Position numbers and translations under genes: made by a program
Assembly: GCF_027497255.1 (NCBI RefSeq)
Contig: NZ_CP114903.1
Location: 1,178,001 to 1,242,000 of the forward strand
Reading direction: 5' to 3'
Origin: Micromonospora sp. WMMD882
Lineage (GTDB): Bacteria > Actinomycetota > Actinomycetes > Mycobacteriales > Micromonosporaceae
Length of the DNA: 64,000 nt
Notes under the pieces: generated by a model
Databases searched by the model: none
What the model was told of the DNA's origin: nothing
What the model saw: only the letters and a program-made list of their open reading frames with translations
Shown here: piece after piece, positions 35,316-51,676 of the stretch
Position numbering within the stretch: the stretch's first letter is position 1
Layout of the letters: each line of letters opens with the position of its first letter

Positions 35316-38300
35316 CCGAAGACCCGAAGCGCGGAGAACAGTCCGCGCTGCTGCGCGCGTTCCTCGCCATCGAGGAGCTGGAAGCCGAGCTGGACGAGGT
35401 ACGGCGGGCCCGGCACGAGCCGATCGCCATCATCGGGGCGGGCTGCCGTTTCCCCGGCGGCGGTGACGGTCCGGCCGCCTTCTGGCGGTTGCTGCGCGAC
35501 GGCGTCGACGCGGCCGGCGACGTGCCTGCCGACCGCTGGGACCTCGCCGACTTCTACGACCCGGACCCGGACCGCCCCGGCCGGATGTACACCCGGCAAG
35601 GGCACTTCGTCGACGGCGTCGACCAGTTCGACCCGGCGTTCTTCGGCATCGCCCCCCGCGAGGCCGCCAGCCTCGACCCGCAGCAGCGGATGCTGCTGGA
35701 GGTCGCGTGGGAGGCGCTGGAACACGCCGGGCAGGTGCCGGACCGGCTCGTCGGCAGCCCCACCGGGGTGTTCGTCGGGATCATGACCAACGACTACCTC
35801 CAGTTGCAGACCGGCGCCGGCGACCCCACCCAGCTCGACCTCTACGCCGGCACCGGCAACGACCTGAGCTTCCCGGCCGGGCGGCTGTCGTACCTGCTGG
35901 GGTTGCAGGGGCCGAGCATGGCGGTCACCACGGCGTGCTCGTCGTCGCTGGTGGCGCTGCACCTCGCCGTACGGAGTCTGCGGGCCGGCGAGTGTGACCA
36001 GGCACTGGTGGGCGGGGTCAACGCGATGCTCGCCCCGGACGCGTTCGTGACGCTGTCGAAGATGAAGGCGCTGGCCGTGGACGGCCGGTGCAAGACGTTC
36101 GACGCGTCCGCCGACGGCTACGGCCGGGGTGAGGGCTGCGGCGTGGTCGTCGTGAAACGGCTGTCCGACGCGCAGCGCGACGGTGACCGGGTTCTCGCCG
36201 TGGTGCGGGGCACCGCCGTCAACCACGACGGCCCGAGCGGCGGGCTGACCGTGCCGAACGGGTTGGCGCAGCAGGCGTTGCTGCGGGCGGCGTTGGCGGA
36301 TGCGGGTGTCGAGCCGGCTGATGTGGACTATGTGGAGGCGCACGGCACCGGCACCTCCCTCGGCGACCCGATCGAGGTACGCGCCCTCGCGTCGGTGCTG
36401 GGCCGGGGCCGGCCGGTCGATCGTCCGGTGTTGGTGGGTTCGGTGAAGACGAACATCGGGCATCTGGAGGCTGCCGCCGGGGTGGCGGGTCTGATCAAGT
36501 TGGTGTTGGCGTTGCGGCACGAGCAGGTGCCGCCGCATCTGCACTTCCGCACCCCGAACCCGCACATCGACTGGGACGGCCTGCCGATCCAGGTGCCGGT
36601 GGCCCCCAGGCCCTGGCCGCGCGGTGAGCGGCCCCGGATCGCCGGGCTCAGTTCGTTCGGGATGAGTGGGACGAATGCGCATGTGGTGGTTGGTGAGGCG
36701 CCGGAGGCTGTTGAGGTGGGGGTGTCGGAGCGTTCGGTTCATGTGTTGCCGTTGTCGGCGCGGGATGAGGTGGCGTTGCGGGTGTTGGCGCAGCGGTATG
36801 TGGATTTGTTGGATAGGCCGGGTGGGCCTGCTTGGGGTGTGGTGTGTGCGGGTGCGGCGGTGACGCGTTCGCGTTTTGGGTGTCGGTTGGCGGTGGTGGC
36901 GTCTGATGTGGTGGAGGGGGTGTCGCGTTTGCGGGGGTGGTTGGCGGGTGAGGCGGATCCTCGTTTCGTGGTGTCGGGTGTGGTGGTGCCGGGTTCGGGG
37001 GTGCGGGTGGGGTGGTTGTTTACGGGTCAGGGTGCGCAGTATGTGGGTATGGCGCGTGGGTTGTATGAGTCGGTGTCGGTGTTTCGGGTGGAGTTGGATC
37101 GGTGTGCGGCGGTGTTGGATGTGGAGTTGGGTCGGTCGTTGTTGGAGGTGTTGTTTTCGTCGGGTGATGATGCGTCGGTTTTGGATGGGACGGGTTTTAC
37201 GCAGCCGGTGTTGTTTGCGGTGGAGTGGGCTTTGGCGGCGGTGTGGCGGTCGTGGGGTGTGGTGCCGGATGTGGTGGGGGGTCATAGTGTGGGTGAGTTG
37301 GTGGCGGCGTGTGTGGCGGGTGTGTTGTCGGTGGAGGATGGGTTGCGTTTGGTGGTGGCGCGGGCTGGTTTGATGCAGGGGTTGCCGTCGGGTGGGGGGA
37401 TGGTGGCGGTGGCTTTGTCGGAGGATGCGGTGTTGCCGTTGTTGGTGGGTTCGGGTGTGGTGGTGGCGGCGGTGAATAGTCCGGTGGAGACGGTGGTGGC
37501 GGGTTCGGTTGAGGCGTTGGATGTGTTGCGGGGGCGGTTGGCGGTGGATGGGGTGAAGTCGTCGGTGTTGCGGGTGTCGCATGCGTTTCATTCGCCGTTG
37601 ATGGAGCCGATGGTGTCGGCGTTTCGGGATGTTGCTGGTTCGGTGGAGTTTCGGCGGCCGGAGCGGACGGTGGTGTCGGGTGTGACTGGTGCGGTGGCTG
37701 ATGGGTCGATGGGGTCGGCGGATTATTGGGTGGGGCATGTGTTGGCGCCGGTGCGGTTTGCTGATGGTGTGCGGGCGTTGGTGGGTGAGGGTTGTTCGGT
37801 GGTGCAGGAGATTGGTCCGCATCCGGTGTTGTTGGCGTCGGCGCGGCTGTGTGTGGATGACGATGGTGGGGTGTTGTGGTTGCCGTCGTTGCGGCGTGGT
37901 CGTGATGACTGGCGGCAGATGATGACGGCGGTGGCGAATCTTTTTGTGCGGGGTGTGGAGTTGGATTGGGTGGCGGTGACGGCGGGGGTTCCGTCCCGGG
38001 TGGTGGATCTGCCGACGTACCCGTTCCAACGCCAACGCTACTGGTCCGCGCCGAAGCCGGGCAGCCAGAGCCGTCGCCGTGCCGGCGGTCATCCGCTGCT
38101 CGGGCAGCGGCTCCGCGCGCCCGCGCTGCGGGACACGGTCTTCGAAGCGGCGTTGAGCGCCACGGCGTACCCGCTGCTGGCCGAGCACCGGCTGCACGAC
38201 CAGCTCGTGGTGCCGGGCGCGCACCACGTCGCCATGCTGCTGGCCGCCGCGACCGAGAACGGCGTCCAGGCCCCCGGCCTGCGGGACGTCCTCTTCGTCC

Positions 38301-41300
38301 GGCCGCTGGTGCTGCCGGAGTCCGGTGACCGTCCGGCGCAGACGGTCCTGTCGGCGACGGACGCCACGATGCGGCTGGTCACCTTCGACGACCCCGACTG
38401 GACCGAGTACGTCGCCGCCCGGCTCGACCCGGACGCCGTCCCCGACGAGGCGGCGCCGGACCTGGACGCGATCACCGGCGCCTGTGACCGCCCGCTCGGC
38501 GACCTCGACGCGTTCTACCGGCGGGTCACCGACGCCGGACTGTCGCTGGGCCCGAGTTTCCGCTGGCTCGACGAGGTGCGAGTCGGTGACGGCGTGGCCG
38601 TCGGCGAGATCCGTACCCCCGACGCGTTGGACACCGGCGTGCCGTACCCGGTGCATCCGGGCCTGCTGGACGCGTGTTTCCAACTGCTCGGCCTGAGCCG
38701 GCCGCAACCCGACGGCGGACTGGCGGTCCACGTCCCGTTCCGGGTGGACCGGCTGCGGGTCACGCCGTCGGACGGGACGGGGCTGCGGGCGTACGCCCGC
38801 AGCAGCGCGACCGGGACGGAGGTCGTGGGGGACGTGGTGGTCGCCGACCGTGCCGGCCGGGTGGTGGTGGAGCTGCGCGGTCTGCGGCTGCGGCACGTCG
38901 ACCCGGCCGCGCTGCGCCGCCCGCCGGCCCGCGGCGACGACCTGCGGTACGAGCTCACCTGGCCGGTCGCCGACCTGACCGCCTCCGCCGGCGTGGCCCC
39001 GGGCCGCTGGCTGGTCTTCGCCGACGCGGGTGGCGTCGGTCGGGAGGTGGCCGCGCTGCTGGCCGCCGCCGGCCACACCTGCGCCCTGGTCCGGCCCGGC
39101 GCGGCGTTCACCGTGGACGGCCCGAACGCCTACCGGATCGACCCGGGCCGCGCCGGGGACGTCGCCCGGCTGCTCGACGCGGTCGGCGACGCCGACTGGC
39201 GGGGCGTGCTGCACCTGTGGGCGCTGGACGGCCCCGCCGACCCGGACGTGGACCTCACGGACCTCCAGCAGGCCCAGCGGACCGTCCTGGAGAGCACCCT
39301 GCACCTGGTGCGGACCCTGGCGACCCGCAGCATGTCCCCCCGCACGTACCTGGTGACCCGGGGTGGGCAGGCGGTCGGGGAGCCGGCCGGGCCGCTGGCG
39401 TTGGCGCAGGCCCCGCTCTGGGGCCTCGGTGGCACGGTGGCCCTGGAGCACCCCGAGCTGCGCTGTGTCCGTGTCGACCTGGACCCGGGCGACGACAGTC
39501 CCGCCGGGGACGCGGCGTTCCTCGTCGCCGAGGTGTCCGCTGACGACCGGGAGGACCAGGTCGCCCGGCGCGACGGCCAACGGCACGTGGCCCGGCTGGC
39601 CCGCTGCGCGGTCGACGGCAACGCGCCGCTGGCGGTGCCGGCCGTCGAGTCGTACCGGTTGGAGGTGGCGACCCCCGGGGTGCTGGACCGGCTGGCGTTG
39701 CGCCCGGTGGCCCGGCGGACGCCGGCGGTCGGGCAGGTGGAGCTGCGCGTCCGGGCGACCGGCCTGAACTTCCGGGACGTGCTCAACGCGCTCGACATGT
39801 ACCCGGGTGAGGCCGGACCGCTCGGCCTGGAGTGCGTGGGCGAGGTGGTGGCGCTGGGCGCGGACGTCGCCGGCCTGGCCGTCGGGGACCGGGTGGTCGC
39901 ACTGGCCCCGGCGAGCTTCGGCAGTTTCGTGACCGTCGACGCCAACCTGGTCGCGCCGCTGCCGGCGGTCGTCGGGGACGCCGACGGCGCGACCATCCCG
40001 GTGACGTTCCTGACCGCCCGGTACGCGTTGGACCGGATCGCCCGACTGGGGCCGGGGGATCGGGTGCTGATCCACGCGGCGGCCGGCGGGGTGGGGCTGG
40101 CCGCGGTGCAGCTCGCCCAGGCCGTCGGCGCGGAGGTGTACGCGACGGCGAGCCCGGCCAAGTGGCCGACGCTGCGACGGCTGGGCGTCCGACGGCTGTC
40201 GAACTCCCGCACCCTGGCGTTCGCCGAGGAGATCCGGCAGTGGACCGGCGGCGCGGGCGTCGACGTGGTGCTCAACTCGCTGACCGGGGACTTCATCGTC
40301 GAGAGTCTGCGGCTGCTGCGCCCCGGCGGGCGGTTCGTGGAGATCGGCAAGCGGGAGATCTGGTCCGCCGAGCAGGTGGCCCGGCTCCGCGACGACGTCA
40401 GCTACACCGCGTTCGACCTGGTGGAGTTGTCCCGGGACGAGCCGGCGACGGTCCGGGCGCTGCTGGCCGAGCTGATGCGGCGGTTCGCCGACGGGGAGCT
40501 CCAGCCGCTGCCGAGCCGGGTGTTCGGGCTGCCCCGGGCGGTGGACGCGTTCCGGCACATGGCGCAGGCCCGGCACGTCGGCAAGATCGTGGTCAGTCAC
40601 GATCCGGTGGCGGCGGAGCCGGACGAGCTGGTCCGGCCGGACGGGACGTACCTGGTCACAGGTGGTCTGGGCGGTCTGGGTCGGCACGTGGCGCGGTGGC
40701 TGGTGGAGCGCGGGGCCCGGACCCTGGTGCTGGTCGGCCGCAGCGCCGGCAGCGACGACAGCCGGGCGGACGTGGCGGCGTTGCGGGCCGCCGGGGCGCG
40801 GGTCGAGGTGGTCCGCGCCGACATCACCCGGGCCGACGAGGTGTCCCGGCTGGTCGGCGAGGTCACCGCGAGCCTGCCGCCGCTGCGCGGGGTGTTCCAC
40901 GCGGCCGGGGTGCTCGACGACGGCATCCTGCTGCAACAGGAGTGGTCCCGGTTCGCCCGGGTGCTCGGCCCGAAGGTGGCCGGCGCGTGGCACCTGCACC
41001 GCGCCACCCACCGCCTCGACCTGGACTTCTTCGTGCTGTTCTCGTCGGTGGCCGCGCTGCTCGGATCCGCCGGGCAGGGCAACTACGCGGCCGGCAACGC
41101 CTTCCTGGACCTGCTGGCCGCCGAGCGCCGCCGGCAGGGCCTGCCCGGGTTGAGCGTCGACTGGGGGCCGTGGCGGGGCGCGGGCATGGCCGCCGGTCTC
41201 GACGACGACCGGCAGTGGGCGGCGCGCGGCATGGGCCTGATCGACCCGGAGCGGGGCGTCGCCGAGCTGGCCGCCCTGCTCGGGCAGCCCCGTGCCCAGG

Positions 41301-41876
41301 TCGGGGTGGTCGCCGTCGAGTGGGGCGCCTACCTGCGGCAGTACCCGTCCGGGCGGCGGCCGCCGCTGCTGGACGACCTGGCCGCCGCGACGGGCGTCGA
41401 CGCGGCCGGACCGGCCGCCGGCGGCAGCGACCACCGGGCCCTGGTGACCCTGCTCGCCGACGCCGCGCCCGACGACCGGGCCGACCTGATCGTGGCGCAC
41501 GTGCGGGAGTTGGCCGCCCGGGTCCTCGGGGTGGCCGCCGCGCACACCCTGGAGACCCGCCGGCCGCTCAACGAGCTCGGCCTGGACTCCCTGATGGCGG
41601 TGGAGCTGCGCAACGCGCTCAGCCTCAGCGTCGACCGGTCGCTGCCGGCCACGGTGCTGTTCGACTACCCGACCGTCGAGGCGCTGGCCGGGTTCGTCGC
41701 CGGGGAACTCGCCCCCGCCGAGCCGGCCGCGCCGGCCGGCCCGCCTCCGACCCGGGCCGCGACGCCCGCCGCCGAACCTGACCGGGACGCCTGGCTGGCG
41801 GAGATCGCGCAGCTCTCCGACGCCGAGGTCGAGGCCCTCCTGGAGCAGGAACTCTCCCCGTCACCGAAGGACCGTC

Positions 41877-41884
<8 letters not shown>
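35312..41884 (+). CDS. PKS-6: type I PKS, KS-AT-DH-ER-KR-ACP
   Basis: Single module of 2190 residues with an N-terminal docking helix. KS has Cys209 in TTACSSS, where Asp is usual before TACSSS. AT (Ser659, HAFHS) is the shared malonyl-type block. DH has [10 protein letters not shown], with Asp replacing the conserved Gly of HxxxGxxxxP, although LLDACFQ is intact. ER about 1448-1765 has [14 protein letters not shown] from about 1777 has [11 protein letters not shown], an LDD motif and the catalytic Tyr in [12 protein letters not shown] Ser2093. The predicted unit is fully reduced if the DH works. The ER is useful only if the DH (or another dehydratase) works, so the Gly-to-Asp change deserves attention. 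The gene starts inside the stop of PKS-5 (ATGA) and overlaps PKS-7 by 8 bp. Confidence 0.95.
36401..36568 (+). repeat. KS C-terminal repeat, copy in PKS-6
   Basis: Matches 30804-30971 over 168 bp, ending just after NPHI where PKS-5 reads ccctggg and PKS-6 reads gactggg. Confidence 0.87.
36653..38046 (+). repeat. Linker-AT repeat, copy 3 (PKS-6)
   Basis: About 1394 bp matching 26358-27749 of PKS-4, with the 3' part matching 31158-32461 of PKS-5. All three end at the post-AT signature FQRQRYW, directly at the next domain boundary. Confidence 0.93.
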
Positions 41885-46967
<5,083 letters not shown>

Positions 46968-46977
46968 GGAGGACCGC

Positions 46978-48105
46978 ATGCCGTACATAGTGGCCACCGA
47001 GACCAGTCTGCCGACGTACTACTACGACCAGCAGACCCTCGCCACGACGTTGCGGAAGTACTGCCAGGCGATCGGCCTGGACATCGACCTGGACATCATC
47101 GACAGCCTGTTCCAGAACACCCAGATCGACGGCCGCTACTTCGCGATGCCGCTGGACACCTTCTTCGACCCGCCGCCGTTCAGCGTGGTCGCCGCCCGCT
47201 GTGTCGAGGAGGCCGCCGACCTCTGTGAGAAGACCGTCCGCAAGCTGCTCGCCACGGCCGGCATCGCCTCCACCGAGATCCACCAGTTCACCTCGATGCT
47301 CAGCACGGTGGTCTCGGTGCCCACCGTGGACGCCATCCTGATCAACCGGATCGAGTTCGCGCCCACCATGAAGCGGGTGCCGATCAACGGGCTCGGCTGC
47401 ATGGCCGGGGTGGCCGGGCTGAGCCGGGTGGCCGACTACCTCAAGGGCCACCCGACCGACGCGGTCATCCTCCTCACCTGCGAGCTGGGCGGCACCGCGT
47501 TCTGGCAGGGCGGCGTGCAGGGCTACCTCCAGGAGGCGCTGGACCGCGACCTGACCGAGAGCTCCTTCTACACCGATCTGGTGTCGCAGATCGTCACGGT
47601 GGCGCTGTTCGGCGACGGGGTGGCCGCGACCCTGATGGTCGGCGACGAGCACCCGCTGGCCCGGCCCGGCCTGCCCCGGGTGGTGGACACCCGCTCCGGG
47701 TTCCTCCCCGACACGTTGCACGTGGCCGGGGTGGACGTGCTCGACAACGGCTTCCGCAACCGGCTCAGCGTGGACGTGCCCGGCCTGGCCAAGACCGGCC
47801 TGCGCCCGGTGCTGGACCCGCTGCTGGCCGACCACGGGCTCACCGTCGACCAGATCGGGCACTGGCTGATCCACCCCGGCGGCCCGAAGGTGCTCACCGC
47901 GACCGCCGAGGAGTTCGGGCTGACCGACGAGAACCTCAAGCTCAGCCAGCACGTGCTGCGTACCGTCGGCAACGTCTCCGGCCCGACCGTGCTGTACATG
48001 ATGGACGAGACGTTCTCCTCGTACGACCTGGCGCCCGGCACCTACGGGCTGGTCGTCGGGATGGGGCCGGGCTTCTCGCAAGAGGCGGTCCTGCTCCAGT
48101 GGTGA
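46978..48105 (+). CDS. Type III polyketide synthase (chalcone-synthase family)
   Basis: Protein of 375 residues. Type III PKSs are ACP-independent homodimers that extend an acyl starter with malonyl-CoA and cyclise it to a pyrone, resorcinol or similar ring. The catalytic triad is clear: Cys141 (GLGCMAG), His299 (WLIHPGGPKVL) and Asn332 (TVGNVSG), with the closing GMGPGF loop, at nearly the positions of chalcone synthase. The ATG at 46978 has GAGGAGG about 6 nt upstream, only 10 bp after the PKS-7 stop, and the gene overlaps the next P450 as GTGA. The context suggests it either uses the chain made by the type I line as starter or supplies a starter to PKS-1. The first seems likelier given its place after the TE module. 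KAS III is the alternative family but lacks this HPGG arrangement. Confidence 0.92.
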   Translation: MPYIVATETSLPTYYYDQQTLATTLRKYCQAIGLDIDLDIIDSLFQNTQIDGRYFAMPLDTFFDPPPFSVVAARCVEEAADLCEKTVRKLLATAGIASTEIHQFTSMLSTVVSVPTVDAILINRIEFAPTMKRVPINGLGCMAGVAGLSRVADYLKGHPTDAVILLTCELGGTAFWQGGVQGYLQEALDRDLTESSFYTDLVSQIVTVALFGDGVAATLMVGDEHPLARPGLPRVVDTRSGFLPDTLHVAGVDVLDNGFRNRLSVDVPGLAKTGLRPVLDPLLADHGLTVDQIGHWLIHPGGPKVLTATAEEFGLTDENLKLSQHVLRTVGNVSGPTVLYMMDETFSSYDLAPGTYGLVVGMGPGFSQEAVLLQW

Positions 48106-49478
48106 CGACGAACGCGACGCCCCGCCTGGCGCCCGGGCCGCGCGGCACGTTCCTGCTCGGCAACCTGCTCGACCTGCGGCGCGACCTGATCGGCTTCCTC
48201 AGGCAGGTCAGCGGCGAGTACGGCGACATCGTCCGGTTCACCGTCGCCGGCTTCACCGTGCACCTGGTCACCCACCCCGACCACCTGCGGCACGTGCTCC
48301 AGGTGAACAGCCGCAACTACGACAAGCAGTCGCACGAGTACCGGCCCCTCAAGCTGGCGTTCGGGGAGGGGCTGTTCACCAGCGACGGCGACTTCTGGAA
48401 GAAGCAGCGGCGGCTGATGCAGCCGGCGTTCCACCGGCAGCGCATTCTCGCCCTCGGCGAGCACATCGTCCGGGACGTGGTGGAGCGGGTGGACGCCTGG
48501 CAGCCGTACGCGCAGCGGGGCGAGTCGCTCGACGTGGCCGCCGAGATGGTCGCCCTGTCCATGAACGTGGCGACGAAGTCGCTGTTCAGCACCGGTCTGC
48601 GCGGCGACGAGGAGGTGACCACGATCGCCCGGAACCTGGACACGGTGATCGGCTACTGCCTCTACCGGACGATGGTGCCGTTCGCGCCGCCGCCGAGGGT
48701 GCCGACCCGCCGCAACCGGGAGTTCACCGCCGCGATGACCTCGCTGGACGGGATCATCTACCGCATCATCGGGGAGCGCCGGGAGCACGGCGGCGACACC
48801 TACGACCTGCTGTCGATGCTGCTGGAGGCGCGGGACGAGGAGACCGGCGAGGGCATGCCGGACAAGCAGATGCGCGACGAGATCGCCACCCTGCTGCTCG
48901 GCGGGTACGAGACCACCTCGAACCAGTTGAGCTGGGCCTGGTACGAGCTGTCCCGCAACCCGGACGTCGAGGCGAGGCTGCACGAGGAGCTGGACCGGGT
49001 GCTCGGCGACCGGTTGCCCACCGTGGCGGACGTGCCGCGGTTGGAGTACACCAACCGGATCCTGGAGGAGACGCTGCGGCTCTACCCGGTGCCGTGGCTG
49101 GAGCGGCGGGCCGCGGCGACCGACAGCATCGGCGGGTACCACGTCAAGGCCGGTTCGCTGATCTACATCAGCCCGTACCTGACCCACCGGCATCCGGACT
49201 TCTGGGCCGAGCCGGAGCGGTTCGACCCGGACCGGTTCACCCCGGAGCGCTCCGCCGACCGGCCCCGGTTCGCGTACTTCCCGTTCGGCGGCGGGCCCCG
49301 GCTGTGCATCGGCAACCGGCTGGCCCAACTGGAGGCGCAGCTCACCCTGGCGACCATCGCCCAGCGGTACCGGCTGCGCCTGGTGCCCGACCATCCGGTC
49401 GAGGCGAAGATGCAGGTCACCACCAGCCCCCGGTACGGGCTGCGGATGACCCTCGAACCCCGCCGCCCGGCGGCCTGA
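48102..49478 (+). CDS. Cytochrome P450 (first)
   Basis: Haem-thiolate monooxygenase of 458 residues, probably oxidising the polyketide or the type III product. The I-helix motif LLGGYETTSN carries the conserved Thr, the K-helix has ETLRLYP (ExxR), and the haem loop is FPFGGGPRLCIG with ligand Cys402. Length is normal. GTG 48102 overlaps the type III PKS stop (GTGA); GTG 48099 is one codon earlier and equally possible. The pairing of a type III PKS with a P450 is common in actinomycetes, where the P450 often modifies the ring product. No ferredoxin or reductase gene is nearby, so electrons must come from partners encoded elsewhere. Confidence 0.93.
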   Translation: MTTNATPRLAPGPRGTFLLGNLLDLRRDLIGFLRQVSGEYGDIVRFTVAGFTVHLVTHPDHLRHVLQVNSRNYDKQSHEYRPLKLAFGEGLFTSDGDFWKKQRRLMQPAFHRQRILALGEHIVRDVVERVDAWQPYAQRGESLDVAAEMVALSMNVATKSLFSTGLRGDEEVTTIARNLDTVIGYCLYRTMVPFAPPPRVPTRRNREFTAAMTSLDGIIYRIIGERREHGGDTYDLLSMLLEARDEETGEGMPDKQMRDEIATLLLGGYETTSNQLSWAWYELSRNPDVEARLHEELDRVLGDRLPTVADVPRLEYTNRILEETLRLYPVPWLERRAAATDSIGGYHVKAGSLIYISPYLTHRHPDFWAEPERFDPDRFTPERSADRPRFAYFPFGGGPRLCIGNRLAQLEAQLTLATIAQRYRLRLVPDHPVEAKMQVTTSPRYGLRMTLEPRRPAA

Positions 49479-49504
49479 GCCGGGGGCGCGAGGAGATGTC
49501 CGGC

Positions 49505-50248
49505 ATGGACGACAACCGGCTGAACAGACTCGGCGGCACGTGCGCGATCCTGGTGGGGGTCTCCTACCTGGTGGTGACCGCCTGCTTCGTGCTCGACCCG
49601 ACGCAGCTCATCCACGACGACAAGCACCGGCTGTGGACCGGGCTGGCCGAGAACGGCACCCCCCGGGTGCTCTACTACTGGGCCTACGCCCTCGGCGCGA
49701 TCTTCGCGTTCGGGGCGATCCCCGCCATCGCCGACCTGGTCCGCGACAGGCACGAGGGCTGGGTGCGCTGGACCACCGGCCTGGCGTACCTCTCCTTCGG
49801 GGTGACCGCGGTCGAGACGTTCCGGCTGGTGACCGCCACCCCGCTGTGGGCGACCGAGTACGCGCGCGGCGACGAGACGGTGCGCACCGCGATCGTCACC
49901 ACCGACCTGCTGCTGCGCCTGGACCCGGCCACCTGGCTGCGGTTCGGCGCGCTCGGGCCGTTCTTCCTGGTGGTGAGCGTGCTGGCCCGGCGGCACGGGC
50001 TGCTGAGCCGGCCGTTGACGTACGTCGGGATGGCGTTGGGCGTGCTGACCAGCACGGCCGCGCTCGGGGTGGCCCTGGGGGTCGGGCCGCTGGTGCTGGT
50101 CTCGGCGATCCTCGGCGGCGCGGTGGCCGCGCCGCTGTGGTTCATCTGGATCGGGGTGGTCCTGCGTCGGGGCGTGCCCCGGCCGGTCGGTCCTGTTCGG
50201 GAGCCGGCGCTGGCCGGCGGCGGCGTGAAGGAGACGGACAATGGCTGA
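49505..50248 (+). CDS. Small integral membrane protein between the P450 genes
   Basis: Protein of 247 residues with about six to seven hydrophobic segments (for example LGGTCAILVGVSYLVVTACF near the N-terminus). It resembles DUF4386-like membrane proteins, which I name tentatively, and I recognise no catalytic motif. I prefer the ATG at 49505, which has AGGAG 9 nt upstream. The ATG at 49496 touches that same RBS. It follows the first P450 by 26 bp and overlaps the second by 8 bp, so it is part of the tailoring segment. It could be a transport or tailoring membrane enzyme, but nothing in the sequence decides. Confidence 0.8.
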   Translation: MDDNRLNRLGGTCAILVGVSYLVVTACFVLDPTQLIHDDKHRLWTGLAENGTPRVLYYWAYALGAIFAFGAIPAIADLVRDRHEGWVRWTTGLAYLSFGVTAVETFRLVTATPLWATEYARGDETVRTAIVTTDLLLRLDPATWLRFGALGPFFLVVSVLARRHGLLSRPLTYVGMALGVLTSTAALGVALGVGPLVLVSAILGGAVAAPLWFIWIGVVLRRGVPRPVGPVREPALAGGGVKETDNG

Positions 50249-51614
50249 CCGGCACCCACCGGGGCCGAAGGGCGTTCCGGTGCTCGGCAACCTGCCCGAC
50301 CTGGGCCGGGGCATGGTCGAGTTCATGACGGAGGCGGCCACGTACGGCGACATCGCCTCGTTCACCATCGGGCCGACCCGCAACTACCTGATCAGCAGCC
50401 CGGAGCACATCCACGACATCCTGGTGACGCGTCGGGACAAGTTCACCAAGGACCCGCACGACCTGCGGACGCTGGGCCGCTGGATGGGCCGGGGGCTGCT
50501 CACCAGCGACGGCACGCACCACCGCCGGCAGCGCAAGCTGGTACAGCCGGCGTTCCGGCACCGCCGGATGACCGGGTACGGCGAGATCGCGGTGGACAGC
50601 TCGTTGCGTCAGATCGAGCGGTGGCGGCCGGGCGAGGTGCACGACATGCACCACGAGATGATGAAGCTGACCCTGAACGTGGTGTCCCGGTCGATGTTCG
50701 GCAGCGGCGTCCCCGACGAGGAGGCGCTACGGGTCCAGCGGGCGGTGGCCGGCCTGCAGGACGTCGCCATCAACATCAGCAAGTTCGGCATGCTGGTGTC
50801 GCCGTGGCTGCTGCTGCCCATGCACCAGCTCCTCAAGCGGGGCACCCGGGTGCTCGACCGGGCGGTCATGCGGATCATCGCCGAGCGGCGGGCGGCCGGC
50901 GACGAGGACCGGGGTGACCTGCTGTCGATGTTGATGCTGGCGCAGGACGAGGACGACGGCAGCGGCATGACCGACCAGCAGGTGCGCGACGAGACGGTGA
51001 CCATCTTCGTGGCCGGTCAGGAGACCACCGCCAACGGGTTGACCTGGGCCTGGTACCTGCTGTCGCAGAACCCGGAGGTCGCCGGGAAGCTTGGCGCGGA
51101 GCTGGACGAGGTGCTGGGGGACCGGCCCCCGACGGCCGAGGACCTGCCCCGACTGCGGTACACCGGGATGGTGTTCAAGGAGGCGTTGCGGTTCTGCCCG
51201 CCGGCCTGGACGCTGAACAAGCGGACCCCGGTGGAGGACGTCGAGCTGGGCGGCTACCGGATCCGTCGGGGCAGCGGGATCTTCATCATGCCGTACGTGA
51301 TGCACCACCTGGAGCGGTACTACCCGGAGCCGGAACGCTTCGACCCGGAGCGGTTCGCCCCCGAGCGGGAGGCGCAACTGCCCCGGTACGCGTTCATGCC
51401 GTTCGGGGGCGGCGAGCGGATGTGCGTCGGGGCCGGCTTCGCCGAGATGGAGGCGAAGCTGATCCTGGCGACCCTGGCGCAGCGGTTCCGGTTCACCCTG
51501 GAACCGGACCAGAAGGTCGCGTTGAAGCCGCTGGTCACCCTGGCCCCGAAGTACGGCCTGCGGATGCGGCTGTCCGAGCGCGCCCCCGCGGCGCACGGGA
51601 AGGCGACCGTCTGA
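50241..51614 (+). CDS. Cytochrome P450 (second)
   Basis: Second haem-thiolate monooxygenase, 457 residues. The I-helix is VAGQETTANGLTWAW, the K-helix has EALRFCPP, and the haem loop MPFGGGERMCVG has ligand Cys395. The ATG at 50241 has AAGGAG 8 nt upstream and lies inside the end of the membrane-protein gene, so the two are translationally coupled. It is related to but clearly different from the first P450, so the two probably act on different positions. It is the last gene of the plus-strand polyketide run; a strong hairpin follows. Confidence 0.94.
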   Translation: MADRHPPGPKGVPVLGNLPDLGRGMVEFMTEAATYGDIASFTIGPTRNYLISSPEHIHDILVTRRDKFTKDPHDLRTLGRWMGRGLLTSDGTHHRRQRKLVQPAFRHRRMTGYGEIAVDSSLRQIERWRPGEVHDMHHEMMKLTLNVVSRSMFGSGVPDEEALRVQRAVAGLQDVAINISKFGMLVSPWLLLPMHQLLKRGTRVLDRAVMRIIAERRAAGDEDRGDLLSMLMLAQDEDDGSGMTDQQVRDETVTIFVAGQETTANGLTWAWYLLSQNPEVAGKLGAELDEVLGDRPPTAEDLPRLRYTGMVFKEALRFCPPAWTLNKRTPVEDVELGGYRIRRGSGIFIMPYVMHHLERYYPEPERFDPERFAPEREAQLPRYAFMPFGGGERMCVGAGFAEMEAKLILATLAQRFRFTLEPDQKVALKPLVTLAPKYGLRMRLSERAPAAHGKATV

Positions 51615-51637
51615 CCGGCCTCACCCGGACCAGGGGC

Positions 51638-51668
51638 GCCCGCCCGGCCGTCGACGCGCCGGGCGGGC
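51638..51668. terminator. Probable bidirectional terminator hairpin
   Basis: A perfect 11-bp inverted repeat (GCCCGCCCGGC / GCCGGGCGGGC) with a 9-nt loop lies between the convergent P450 and YciO/YrdC-family genes. No T-run follows, as is usual for high-GC actinobacterial terminators. It probably ends the polyketide operon and the facing minus-strand gene. Confidence 0.65.
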
Positions 51669-51676
51669 CCCGGGGG

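Noticed and set aside
46978..48105. KAS III (FabH-like) assignment
   Set aside because: The WLIHPGGPKVL and GNVSG motifs and the Cys position fit chalcone-synthase-type enzymes instead.
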